Positions 35,501 to 43,714 of a DNA stretch of 64,000 nt are shown here, in pieces; position 1 is the first letter of the stretch, and every line of letters starts with the position of its first letter. Source of the DNA: Pseudomonas sp. A-1 (GTDB lineage: Bacteria > Pseudomonadota > Gammaproteobacteria > Pseudomonadales > Pseudomonadaceae); contig NZ_SSTC01000002.1 in the NCBI RefSeq assembly GCF_004801855.1, positions 1-64,000 of the forward strand, written 5' to 3'. Made by a program: the position numbers and the translations under genes. The notes below the pieces were generated by a model. It had not been told where the DNA came from and did no database searches. It was given only the letters and a program-made list of their open reading frames with translations.

Positions 35501-35589
35501 TGTGCTTTCCTCCTGGACATGCAACGTCCGCCAGACTGGCGGGATGCCCGAATCTTAGCAAAGCCGGACGCCACGCCAAGAAACAGAGT

Positions 35590-35617
35590 TTGACAGTCTG
35601 TTTCGATCGGGTAGTAT
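35590..35617 (+). promoter_or_regulatory. Promoter of tRNA-Ser
   Basis: TTGACA (35590-35595) and TAGTAT (35612-35617) are separated by 16 bases and lie 13 bases before the mature tRNA, as expected for a strong sigma-70 promoter. Confidence 0.75.
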
Positions 35618-35630
35618 TGCCGCCCGTTGT

Positions 35631-35718
35631 GGAAGTGTGGCCGAGTGGTTTAAGGCAGCGGTCTTGAAAACCGCCGACGGGCAACCGTCCGTGAGTTCGA
35701 ATCTCACCGCTTCCGCCA
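35631..35718 (+). tRNA. tRNA-Ser (UGA anticodon)
   Basis: An 88-nt class II tRNA: acceptor stem GGAAGTG/CGCTTCC (one G-U pair), anticodon loop CTTGAAA with anticodon TGA, a long variable arm (GACGGGCAACCGTC), T-loop TTCGAAT and an encoded CCA at 35716-35718. It reads UCA and related serine codons. Its 3' end is the phage attachment site. Confidence 0.95.
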
Positions 35719-35720
35719 TT
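35690..35720 (+). other. Probable attL: 3' end of the tRNA-Ser gene
   Basis: The integrase gene lies about 115 bases away and points toward the tRNA, the usual layout for tRNA-targeted tyrosine integrases that rebuild the tRNA 3' end. The core must end near the CCA, but its exact limits need the right junction, which is outside the window. Confidence 0.65.
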
Positions 35721-35794
35721 ACATCAAGCCAGAAGCCGCGCCAGTCGCGGCTTTTGCGTTTCTGGCAGTCTGGCGCGGTACCGCAGCGCGTCGC

Positions 35795-35830
35795 ATCGTT
35801 TCCGCAACTTCTAGGATCGTTTCCGCAACT
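35795..35830. repeat. Direct repeat next to attL (candidate integrase arm sites)
   Basis: ATCGTTTCCGCAACT occurs at 35795-35809 and again at 35816-35830, a 21-base spacing equal to two helical turns, between the tRNA and the integrase stop. Paired repeats beside the core fit integrase arm-type binding sites. Confidence 0.55.
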
Positions 35831-35834
35831 CGGC

Positions 35835-36893
35835 TCACTTGGTGGGTTCGACGATCTCGCCAATGCGCCTGTAAACGGTGTCGGTGATCCGCTTGTCTGT
35901 ATGCCCGAGCAAGCGGGATGCCTTGCTCAAATCCGCGATTTCCGAGGCTGCTTTGGGGCGGATGTCGCGGAACTGGAACTGCCGGATGACGGCCGCCAGC
36001 TTCTCGTCCTCGGCCTTCAGCGCTTTGGCAGCAGCCTTGTCCCTGGCATCGTCGAAGCGCCGGCGCAGCATGGGGGAAGTGACCCTGACGGCGTCGTCGG
36101 TGACTATCAGCCACGGCCCACGTACCGACAGCTGCCGGCGTCGTTCCAGCAGCCGATCAACCAGCGTGCCCAGGGCGGTGCCCTCGAGCACGATGCGCAG
36201 CTTCTTCGTCGTCTTGCTCTGTGCGACCTGCAGGTATCCGTCAACGATGTCTGCCGCCCGCATGGCCAGAACGTCCCCCGGGCGCTGGCCTGTTAGGTAG
36301 GCCAGGTCCATAGCATCGCGCAGTTCGGGCGCGGCCTGGGCGTAGACCGCATCCCACACCTCCTGCGTGGCGTAGTAGTCGCGCGGCGTTTCCTTGTTCT
36401 TGCGCAGCCGGGTCGCCGGGTTCGGCTTGTCGGTGATCCCCCACTCGCGTGCGATGTTCCAGATGTGCGACAGGAGGCTGATCTCCCGGTTCGCCCTGAC
36501 CTTGGCTGACCGCGCGTCCCGGTACTGGGCGAGCACGGCGGGAGTGATCGCCTCCAGCGGCGCGTCACGGAACACCTTGCGCAGCTGGGTCAGCGACAGC
36601 AGGTTGTCGCGCTGTGTCCGGCTGGCCTTGTCCGGAATGATCTCCCGTTCATACCGATCGAACACGGCGCCCATCGTTCCGCCAGCCGACGGGGCTGGTT
36701 TGCAGTCCAGCTTTGCCCACTCCCGCTTGGCTGCGTCGAAATCGCTGCCAAGCGGAATTTCCTTCCTTTTTCCATCTTCATCGCGGCCGTTGTAGAAGTA
36801 GTAGACCAGCCGCTTACCACTTTTCAGCGTCCGCACCCGCTCCAGCATCCTGGGCGGGAGCTTCCGGTTCTGCGGGGACTTCGGGCGCATCAT
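35835..36893 (-). CDS. Phage tyrosine recombinase (integrase)
   Basis: The 352-aa enzyme has an arm-binding N-terminal domain, a SAM-like core-binding domain (about 70-160) and a catalytic domain with Arg in TGQRPGDVL, the box II region FRDIRPKAASE, LLGHTD and the nucleophile Tyr in TDTVYRR. Box II carries Arg where the classic His-x-x-Arg has His, as some phage integrases do. Its start overlaps the stop of the 74-aa gene. It ends beside the tRNA, consistent with integration there. Confidence 0.93.
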   Translation of the reverse strand: MMRPKSPQNRKLPPRMLERVRTLKSGKRLVYYFYNGRDEDGKRKEIPLGSDFDAAKREWAKLDCKPAPSAGGTMGAVFDRYEREIIPDKASRTQRDNLLSLTQLRKVFRDAPLEAITPAVLAQYRDARSAKVRANREISLLSHIWNIAREWGITDKPNPATRLRKNKETPRDYYATQEVWDAVYAQAAPELRDAMDLAYLTGQRPGDVLAMRAADIVDGYLQVAQSKTTKKLRIVLEGTALGTLVDRLLERRRQLSVRGPWLIVTDDAVRVTSPMLRRRFDDARDKAAAKALKAEDEKLAAVIRQFQFRDIRPKAASEIADLSKASRLLGHTDKRITDTVYRRIGEIVEPTK

Positions 36894-37114
36894 CCCACCT
36901 TCGACAAATCAAGGCTCCAGGCTTCGGCTGGTGCCGACTTCGGCGCGATTCCGGCCATCCGCATGCGGGCATACACGCGGCCGACGACCGGGTGCCCCGC
37001 GCGATTCTTGTGATAGACCCATCGCTCTACGTCAAGCCATTCGCGCTGCTTGCTTGGCATGCTGTAGCCGGTGATTTCTGCGAGCTCCTGGTCGGAGAGG
37101 ATTTCGCTTTCCAT
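36890..37114 (-). CDS. DUF4224-like small phage protein
   Basis: The 74-aa protein with LSDQELAEITGYSMPSKQRE and a W/Y-rich middle matches the DUF4224 type found beside phage integrases. It may act with the integrase, for example as a directionality factor, but this is inferred from position only. AGGAGG lies upstream; its stop overlaps the int start. Confidence 0.7.
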   Translation of the reverse strand: MESEILSDQELAEITGYSMPSKQREWLDVERWVYHKNRAGHPVVGRVYARMRMAGIAPKSAPAEAWSLDLSKVG

Positions 37115-37202
37115 GGGCAATAGTCCTCCTGGCCGCCCGGCTGGGCAGCGCTCAGGTGTGGATAGGGGGAGGAGTCAGGCTGCGGCAGGTGGCCGGTGCT
37201 GA

Positions 37203-37568
37203 TCAGTCGTTGCTATGGTGCTGGGTGCCGCTGAGGCACTCCGGATCACCGCACTCGCAGGTGCTGGTGCCGACCTGCTCCCACTCGATGTCCTCGTCAT
37301 CGATGCTGCCCAGCTCGGCAAACGGACCGGCCTCGATCTGCTCGCGCGCCAGGCTGGCGGCCGTGGGCTCGTCGATCTGGTCGAATGCGGCGTCGAGTTG
37401 GTCCCAGCCATCGTCGTTGTCTGGGTACCCGAGCTTGATGTCGCAGACGCTGCCGTTGGGCATGCGGAAGGTGATGGCCAGCTCCGGGCCGTCGTCGCCG
37501 CGGCGCGTGATGACCAGGATCTGGCCGATGCCTTCGACTGCGAAGAGTTTGGCGAAGGGCTTGCTCAT
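37203..37568 (-). CDS. Acidic phage protein of unknown function (121 aa)
   Basis: The soluble product is acidic with a C-terminal cysteine cluster (CECGDPEC) and no known domain. AAGGAG precedes ATG 37568, whose first bases overlap the stop of the 37-aa gene. It belongs to a three-gene overlapping set reading toward int. Confidence 0.7.
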   Translation of the reverse strand: MSKPFAKLFAVEGIGQILVITRRGDDGPELAITFRMPNGSVCDIKLGYPDNDDGWDQLDAAFDQIDEPTAASLAREQIEAGPFAELGSIDDEDIEWEQVGTSTCECGDPECLSGTQHHSND

Positions 37569-37678
37569 GCTTGGTTCTCCTTGATCTTGTCCTGGTGCAC
37601 GGGCCGGCAGCGGTGGCAGCTGCAGCCGGCTGCTTCGCGGAGGGGCAGTTGGGATCTGCAGTAGGTGGGGCGGTTCAT
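37565..37678 (-). CDS. Cysteine-rich micro-protein (37 aa)
   Basis: The very short product contains four cysteines (YCRSQLP...GCSCHRC), enough for one small zinc site. Both ends overlap neighbours by the ATGA arrangement, which strongly supports translation despite the size. No family is recognised. Confidence 0.55.
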   Translation of the reverse strand: MNRPTYCRSQLPLREAAGCSCHRCRPVHQDKIKENQA

Positions 37679-38103
37679 TCGACCGACTGCTCCTGGCTGA
37701 AGGTGGGCAGGGCCCCGGCGAGCTTGCGGACCTTCGCCATATCCTCCGGCGGGTAGCCCCACACATTGCCGGCATACCAGGCGCGCTCAGGGCCGAGGAG
37801 CCAAATGGGTACCGGCTCGCCGGTGAGGACGTACTCGCAGAGTTGCTCAGCCAGGTACTGCAGGGTTCCGCCGTGGTTGAAGCCGTGCCACCGACTGGCG
37901 CGGCTGTCCTGGTGCGTGTCAATCCGCTCGCCCGAGCAGTCATCGACCCACCAGATGCGGCCGTGCAGGTCGACCTCGACACGCGCGTAGCGATCGAGAT
38001 TCTCGGAGTAGAAGAAGCGGCGACCGTGGTCGCCGATGATGCGAATGGCTTCGTTGCAGTGCTCGGCGCGCTGCTGCATCAAAGCGTGGTTTTCTGTGGG
38101 CAT
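37675..38103 (-). CDS. Phage protein of unknown function (142 aa)
   Basis: The soluble protein has an FYSENLDRYARVEVDLHGRI stretch and an aromatic C-terminal half (WLLGPERAWYAGNVWGYPP). It is the first of three overlapping genes. No domain is recognised. Confidence 0.7.
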   Translation of the reverse strand: MPTENHALMQQRAEHCNEAIRIIGDHGRRFFYSENLDRYARVEVDLHGRIWWVDDCSGERIDTHQDSRASRWHGFNHGGTLQYLAEQLCEYVLTGEPVPIWLLGPERAWYAGNVWGYPPEDMAKVRKLAGALPTFSQEQSVE

Positions 38104-38182
38104 GGGAATACCTCGCCGGGGTGGCGCGATGGCATGGAGTGCGGTAGTTTTTGGGCGTAACTAAAGGGAGGATTTGGCGGTA

Positions 38183-38791
38183 ATGGCGATGCTAAATGAA
38201 TTTGGGCGTAGTTTGTTCAAGCCATGGTTTTCAGTTCAGAATGTTTTGTTGGCTCTAGCAGGGATATTTATTATTTCGCTTTTCAAGCTTTCGGCTACTG
38301 AGTTGGCTAGCTGGGTTCAGGCTATAGGGTCTATTACAGCTGTGTGGGGGGCGTTCAAAGTAAGCCAGCTTCAGCGGGAACAGGGCGAAGTTCAACGGCG
38401 GGAGAGCGATAGAAAGAAGGCCGAGGCTTACTATGCGGTAGTCTCAAGCGCCGTTACTGATGCTACCGTGCTTGGCGCGATGGCTTATTCAAACTCGTTC
38501 AATGGTGGGTTCAAGGAGAATTGGGATGAATATTTGTGCAAGATGGTTGAGTCATCGTTTAACTCGCTCAAGAAAATCCCGGCCCACGAGTTGGGAAGTA
38601 AAAAACTTGTGAGCTCTTATGCTGGTATTGTTAGTTGCATTGCTCAGATGATTGGAAAGATCGAGGCGGCAATGCGAGACACTGAATGTCAAGAGCAGGA
38701 AGTAGCTAATGCATGTGCAAGTGTTGTCGCTCTAGCAAAATTGCTGGATTATAACTGGCAGTGTTATAAGGAAGCCTCATCTGCTGGGTGA
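38183..38791 (+). CDS. Membrane-anchored protein, likely lysogenic-conversion (moron) gene
   Basis: The 202-aa protein has an N-terminal membrane region (VQNVLLALAGIFIISLF) and a further hydrophobic segment (LASWVQAIGSITAVWGAF), then a soluble helical domain. Its DNA is clearly richer in A and T than its neighbours and it faces the opposite way from the whole left operon. These are typical signs of an independently acquired gene expressed from the lysogen. ATG 38183 is chosen because GGAGG lies 11 bases upstream. Function unknown; phage exclusion is possible. Confidence 0.75.
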   Translation: MAMLNEFGRSLFKPWFSVQNVLLALAGIFIISLFKLSATELASWVQAIGSITAVWGAFKVSQLQREQGEVQRRESDRKKAEAYYAVVSSAVTDATVLGAMAYSNSFNGGFKENWDEYLCKMVESSFNSLKKIPAHELGSKKLVSSYAGIVSCIAQMIGKIEAAMRDTECQEQEVANACASVVALAKLLDYNWQCYKEASSAG

Positions 38792-38833
38792 TGGAGCCTC
38801 CTTAATATCGCGGTTGTGTGCAGCGCGTCACTT

Positions 38834-40642
38834 TTACGAGTGATCGCCAAGTTGCTCAATGCTAAAGCCCACCGCTACCGGCCGCACCCAGATCGGCATA
38901 GCCGACAGCATGAACGTCTCCCCCTGCCCGGCCAGCAGCAGGGTGGTCCCCATGACGTGGGCGATGGCCTCTGCTGCCGCCGGCGGCACCGCGTTGCCGA
39001 TGCGCTCCCGCCAGGCCTGATCGGACAGGCCGTCCAGCTCCAGCTGCTCCTCCGGGTCCACCAGGCTCTGCAGGGCGGCCAGCTCGAGCGTCGTGAACGG
39101 TCGGTGCCAGGTGCCATCGAGGGCGCGGATCACACAGGTCAGGCGCTCGTCGGCTGCCGGCATGCGCGGATCGGCGACGCTCCAGCGGCCGTTGTCTTGG
39201 CGCGCGCTTGCTGACACGGCGCCGGCCAGGCCATCCCAGGCCACCACGCCGTAGTGCCCGCCGGTCAGGTAGGCGTCGCCGGCGACACGGCGCATGCCCG
39301 GGCGTGGATCGGCAATCGACTGCTGGCCACCCTGCACACCCTTGCCCCCGGCGATGACGGTACCGGCCGGCTGGCTCCAATCCCGCACCACCAGGTTGTT
39401 GCTGTGGCGATTCCAGCCCGGCCGCGGATCGGCCACGCACTGCCCGCCAGCGCTCGGCGACTGGCCGCCGGTCACGGTGCCGGCTGCCTGGTCCATCGGC
39501 ACGATGCGGTAGACGTTGTTGTGGCGCACGCCGGCCGGCCGCGGATCGGCGACGCTGAACGTGCCTTGCCCGGGCGACTTCACGCCGATCACCGCCCCGC
39601 TGGTCTCGTCCCAGCGGCGCACGCCGTACTGCTGGTACTGCAGGGCCTCGGCCGGCGCCCGCGGGTCGGCCACCGAGAATGCGCCGTTGGTGGGGCTGCT
39701 GCGGCCGGCGACGGTGCCAACCGCCTGATCCCAGTCGCGCACGCCAAGGTAGCCGGCCTGGTACTCGGGAACGATGACGAAGTCGCGCAGGTAGCCGTCC
39801 TCGATCGCCAGGCGGTTCAGGCTGCGCCAGTCCTTCCCGGCCTCGACCAGGGCGAGACGCACCCAGGTCTTCCACTGCAGTGCCGGTACCCGGTGCATCG
39901 GCCCGGCGGCCTCGACATCGCCGGCCAGCGGCATGCGGCCGAGGATGTCGCCCACCGAGCGCAGGGTCTTCTTCTCCGGCTCGTACAGGAACGGCGGCAC
40001 CTTCTCGACGTGGCGCGCCACCAGCAAGAAACGCTTGCGGCTCTGGGCCAGGCCGCCGAGCTCGCCGCAGTCGTGAGTGGTTTCGGCGACGGCATAGCCG
40101 TAGTGGCCGAGCAGCTTGCCGATCTGGTCCAGCAGGTGCCGGCCGCGGGTGGCCAGCCGGGGCACGTTCTCGAACACGATCAGGTCGACCGGGTTGTGCC
40201 GCCAGGCCTCGCACATCAACCAGACGCACCTCAAGGTGAGTTCGTTCAAGGCCTGGTACTTCGGGGTCTTGCTCATGCTCTCGGACAGCAGGCCGCTGGC
40301 GCCCTTGCATGGGCTGCTGATGAAGACCGCGTGCGGGTCTTCGTTCTGTGCGGCGCGGCGGATGTCCTCGGGCGTTGCCTCCCTCCAGCCGGCCGGCGGC
40401 TCTACGCCGTGGAAGCGGGTGTACTGGTCGCGGGTGAACAGGTCCAGCAGGGTGCCCGGCACGCCGGCCAGCCGCTCGAAGTCGCGCAGCCCGGCCGGGT
40501 CGACGTCGATGCCGCCGAGGCAGCGCCACTCGGCCTGCTGGTTGCCGACCACCGGTCGGGCGCGGTTGAAGCCCTTGGCGCCGCCGCCGAGGCCGCAGCA
40601 GAAGTGGAAGTGCTTGAAGGTGCGTTTGATCATTCCTGACAC
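38834..40642 (-). CDS. DNA cytosine-5 methyltransferase with internal repeats
   Basis: The roughly 600-aa enzyme has motif I FCCGLGGGAKGF, the catalytic Cys in SSPCKGASG (about residue 110), ENVP (motif VI) and a C-terminal RERIGNAVPP (motif X). Between motif VIII and X lie five copies of a roughly 40-residue unit ending in ADPR (about 39165-39740), where the target-recognition region belongs. GTG 40642 has GGAG six bases upstream; ATG 40633 is the alternative. It modifies cytosine in DNA, probably to shield the phage from host restriction. Confidence 0.88.
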   Translation of the reverse strand: MSGMIKRTFKHFHFCCGLGGGAKGFNRARPVVGNQQAEWRCLGGIDVDPAGLRDFERLAGVPGTLLDLFTRDQYTRFHGVEPPAGWREATPEDIRRAAQNEDPHAVFISSPCKGASGLLSESMSKTPKYQALNELTLRCVWLMCEAWRHNPVDLIVFENVPRLATRGRHLLDQIGKLLGHYGYAVAETTHDCGELGGLAQSRKRFLLVARHVEKVPPFLYEPEKKTLRSVGDILGRMPLAGDVEAAGPMHRVPALQWKTWVRLALVEAGKDWRSLNRLAIEDGYLRDFVIVPEYQAGYLGVRDWDQAVGTVAGRSSPTNGAFSVADPRAPAEALQYQQYGVRRWDETSGAVIGVKSPGQGTFSVADPRPAGVRHNNVYRIVPMDQAAGTVTGGQSPSAGGQCVADPRPGWNRHSNNLVVRDWSQPAGTVIAGGKGVQGGQQSIADPRPGMRRVAGDAYLTGGHYGVVAWDGLAGAVSASARQDNGRWSVADPRMPAADERLTCVIRALDGTWHRPFTTLELAALQSLVDPEEQLELDGLSDQAWRERIGNAVPPAAAEAIAHVMGTTLLLAGQGETFMLSAMPIWVRPVAVGFSIEQLGDHS

Positions 40643-40716
40643 GGTGTTCTCCAGGCAAAGCAATGCCGCGCCGTCGGAGATCGCGGCGGCGGGCGAGGGT
40701 GATGGGGGAACCTGCG

Positions 40717-41568
40717 CTATGCAGTTTCTTCAAGTGGAAGCCCGCGTTGCTGCAGTGCAGCCATACAGGCAGGATTGAGCCAGAGGCACTCGGTGCGCGT
40801 TGCGCCTCCGCGGCCTGCGGAGATCCGTGCAGTTGTAGTGTTCATGGCCCAGCCATGGAGAGCATCGCGGTACATGTCGCTCGGGTAGCCGGAGAGAACA
40901 ACCATGCCCTGGAGGCTGGCGATCGCTTGGAGCAGGTCTCTGTGTTCGTCGTTGCTCAGCTCGTGCCGGTAGTAGCCATTCTTGCCGGCATCGAGCACTC
41001 GAGTTTCGTGCAGATAGGGCGGGTCGACGTAATGCAGGGTCAGCGGCGAGTCGTGTGCGGCCATGACCTCAATCGCCGACCGGTTCTCGATGAGTACGCC
41101 AGAGAAGCGCAGCCCAATGGCTGCCAGTTGCTCCGGGTAGCGGGCCCACAGTTGCTGAGCTGTGCCGTAGGCGCGTTTGGTGTCGATCCGAAAGCCGGTC
41201 GCACCCTTGGTGGCGCCGGCGGAGCCGAATCCCATCTGTGCTCGGATAATCGTGCGGCGGGCCCGCTCGATAGGATCCGCAGCCGGCTCCCAGGCGAGTT
41301 CGAACTCAGCGCGGGCGTAAGGGGTCAGCACCAGCAGTTCCGTCAGTGCCTCCCGGTTGGCGGGCTGCTGTAGCACTCGGAATAGGTTGACCATTTCGCC
41401 ATCTAGGTCGTTGTAGACCTCGCCGTGAGACCGCTGCTTGCGAAGCATCACGCCGGCAGCACCACCGAAAGACTCGACGTAGATCTGGTGTGGGGGGAAG
41501 TGCTGAATAACCCAGGGAGCAAGCCTGAACTTGCCTCCGTGGTAGCGGATGGCCGGTGAATTAATCAC
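40717..41568 (-). CDS. DNA N6-adenine methyltransferase (Dam/D12 class)
   Basis: The 283-aa protein begins SPAIRYHGGKFRLAPWVIQ (D12-class motif X), then ESFGGAAGVML (motif I, SAM binding) and the catalytic DPPY in HYVDPPYL (motif IV). It starts with GTG. With the upstream-lying cytosine methyltransferase it makes a two-enzyme modification set without a visible restriction endonuclease. Confidence 0.9.
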   Translation of the reverse strand: MINSPAIRYHGGKFRLAPWVIQHFPPHQIYVESFGGAAGVMLRKQRSHGEVYNDLDGEMVNLFRVLQQPANREALTELLVLTPYARAEFELAWEPAADPIERARRTIIRAQMGFGSAGATKGATGFRIDTKRAYGTAQQLWARYPEQLAAIGLRFSGVLIENRSAIEVMAAHDSPLTLHYVDPPYLHETRVLDAGKNGYYRHELSNDEHRDLLQAIASLQGMVVLSGYPSDMYRDALHGWAMNTTTARISAGRGGATRTECLWLNPACMAALQQRGLPLEETA

Positions 41569-41639
41569 GGGGTGCCTTCTCCTGGTCGATCGATGCCGCG
41601 CCGCCGGCGTTGGCCGGCAGCAGGCGGGTGGTGTGGTGG

Positions 41640-41870
41640 TTATGCTCCCGCGCTGCTTTCGGCGCGGGCCTTGGGCTTGCGCCGCTTCAGCACCGTCTCG
41701 GGGTCAATGCGGCTGGTTCGAGGCGGCACCGGCACCGGATTGAAGCCGGCGATCACCCGGACCTCGCCGCCGCAGGCCAGGTGCTGGCCGAGCAGGGAGG
41801 CGAGCCGTTGCCGCTCGGCCTCCTTGCTGCCGATGGTGTTGATCCGGTCGTAGGGCTGCGGATCGATCAT
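41640..41870 (-). CDS. Small phage protein of unknown function (76 aa)
   Basis: The soluble product has a Pro-Arg rich C-terminal third (PVPVPPRTSR...KRRKPKARA), which suggests nucleic-acid contact. Its ATG overlaps the stop of the ATPase gene. No family is recognised. Confidence 0.6.
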   Translation of the reverse strand: MIDPQPYDRINTIGSKEAERQRLASLLGQHLACGGEVRVIAGFNPVPVPPRTSRIDPETVLKRRKPKARAESSAGA

Positions 41871-43708
41871 GCGGCGGCCTCCATGGCGTTGCCGATCACT
41901 CCACCCTCGACCCAGACCGCCTGCAGGCCCGGCGGGGTGCTGACCATCGGCGCCTTCATGGTGCCGGCGATGATGGCGCTATCCAGCGTGCCGTCCTGGG
42001 TGCGTGCCATCAGAAGCCTGATGATCTGGCCGCGGCTCGGCAGGTCCAGCACGTCGTAGCGATCGAGCACCACGAAGCGCAGGCCGGACAGCGAAGCGAT
42101 GGCGATGGCCAGCAGCGCGTCGCACCGCCAGCGCTCGGACTCGGACAGCAGGCCGTAGGCGCGGCCGCCGAACTCGACGCCGATGTCGCTGCCGATCTGC
42201 ACCGGCTGCCAGCCAGCGGCGGCGGACAGGTCGGCCAGCAGGGTGTTCACCGGGGCGAGCGCGCCGGCCAGGATCTCAGCCGGGATGCCAGTGGGCGCCA
42301 GTGCGTCGGCGATCAGCGTCCAGCTCTTCACCGCGGCGTGGTGGCCGGCTGCCTCGGCGATGATCTTGCCGCGGTCGGCCTGGGCACGCTGGGCATCCTG
42401 CAGGGCCTGCTGCTTGGCCATCAGCCTGTCCCGCTCTTGGCGCAGGTCGTGGATGGCCTGCTCAGCGTTGGCCATGGCCTCCGCGGTCGGGATGCCGGCG
42501 GCCTCTGCTTCCAGCGCCTGCAGCTGCGCGGCGGCGTCCTGCGAGGCCTTCAGGTCGCGCTCGTCGTTGGCGACTGTGCGAGTCAGGCTGTCGACGTAGC
42601 CTTGATACTCGGGGACGCTCTTGGCCAGTTTGGCGTCCGCGGCCCCGGTCTCGGCCAGCGGGCCGTGCTCGGCGGTGTAGCGCTCGAGCAGCAGCTTGGC
42701 GCGGTCCATCTCCTCGAGCACGCTCCAAGGCGTGGTGAGGCCGCTGTCGGCCTCCTGCACGCCGGCAGTGCGCAGGGCCAGCGCCTGCCAGTCGGCCAGG
42801 TTACGCGCCATGTCGTGCACCAGTCCCTGCTTGCCGCCGGCCGCTGCAGCCTCCGCGGCGGCGAGCTGGCCCTGCCAGTGCTTGAGATCGCCGGTGTCGT
42901 TGTTCAGCTTGTGCTGGCGCCGCTGCAGCAGGGCGGCCGTCTCGCGCAGCTCGGCGATGCGCTGCTGGCGCTGATCGGCGGCGGCCATGGCGGCCTTGTG
43001 GCCGCCGATGGTCTGCTGTGCCTCGGACAGATCGAGCTCGACCACGGACAGCTCGCGGCTGACCGCCTCGAGGTCTTCCGGCTTCACCTCGACGGCAGTG
43101 ACCGTTTCCGGCTCCCAGCCCTCGGCCTTCTCGCTGCCGTAGGCCTCGCCGGTGATCGCCTTCCAGGCGCCACGCGCCTCGCTGGCGTACTCCTTGGCCT
43201 GGACGACGGCGGCATCGAAGCCTGTCCGGAGCATCGGCTTGATCCGCTCGATCAGGCTGGCCTCGGCGCCCTTGTCGGCCAGGCGCTTGGCGATCTCGTT
43301 CGGGCTGGCGCTGGCGCCGGTGAGGCCGAACAGCACGCGGCGGCGCTCTTTCTCGTCCAGTGCGGCGAACTTGCTGGTGTCCAGCACGAAGGGCAGGCAG
43401 GGCAGGTCGACCAGGGGCGCACCCTTGCCGCTGGGCAGAGCCACCGCGGCGGACTCCTGTTCGCCGGTGGCGCCGGTCCAGCTGACCACCGCCTCGCCCT
43501 TCTTGGCGCCCTCGGTGACCAGCTTGGCCAAGTCCTTCTTCAGGTTGACGCGACGCGGCTGGCCGGTGAGGGCCATGCTGATCGCATCCAGCATGCTCGA
43601 CTTGCCGGCGCCGTTGAAGCCGGAGACCAGCAGCACCGGCTCGGAAACAGCAAGGGCCGCATGACGCAGCCCTTGGAAGTTGGTGACTTCGATGTTCGTG
43701 ATTCGCAT
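41867..43708 (-). CDS. SMC/RecF-like AAA ATPase
   Basis: The 613-aa protein starts with RITNIEVTNFQGLRHAALAV and Walker A GFNGAGKSS, has a long coiled coil (about 200-450), and ends with a signature region LLSESERWRCDALL and Walker B-like FVVLDRYDVLD. This layout resembles SbcC/RecN/RecF proteins that hold or process DNA ends. No SbcD-like nuclease is adjacent, but RecT and a PD-(D/E)XK nuclease are in the same operon, so a role in phage recombination is likely. Confidence 0.85.
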   Translation of the reverse strand: MRITNIEVTNFQGLRHAALAVSEPVLLVSGFNGAGKSSMLDAISMALTGQPRRVNLKKDLAKLVTEGAKKGEAVVSWTGATGEQESAAVALPSGKGAPLVDLPCLPFVLDTSKFAALDEKERRRVLFGLTGASASPNEIAKRLADKGAEASLIERIKPMLRTGFDAAVVQAKEYASEARGAWKAITGEAYGSEKAEGWEPETVTAVEVKPEDLEAVSRELSVVELDLSEAQQTIGGHKAAMAAADQRQQRIAELRETAALLQRRQHKLNNDTGDLKHWQGQLAAAEAAAAGGKQGLVHDMARNLADWQALALRTAGVQEADSGLTTPWSVLEEMDRAKLLLERYTAEHGPLAETGAADAKLAKSVPEYQGYVDSLTRTVANDERDLKASQDAAAQLQALEAEAAGIPTAEAMANAEQAIHDLRQERDRLMAKQQALQDAQRAQADRGKIIAEAAGHHAAVKSWTLIADALAPTGIPAEILAGALAPVNTLLADLSAAAGWQPVQIGSDIGVEFGGRAYGLLSESERWRCDALLAIAIASLSGLRFVVLDRYDVLDLPSRGQIIRLLMARTQDGTLDSAIIAGTMKAPMVSTPPGLQAVWVEGGVIGNAMEAAA

Positions 43709-43714
43709 GGCCTG

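Noticed and set aside
35835-36893. His-to-Arg change in integrase box II as a sign of inactivity
   Set aside because: Related phage integrases are known with Arg-Asp-x-Arg at this place, and the remaining catalytic residues are intact.
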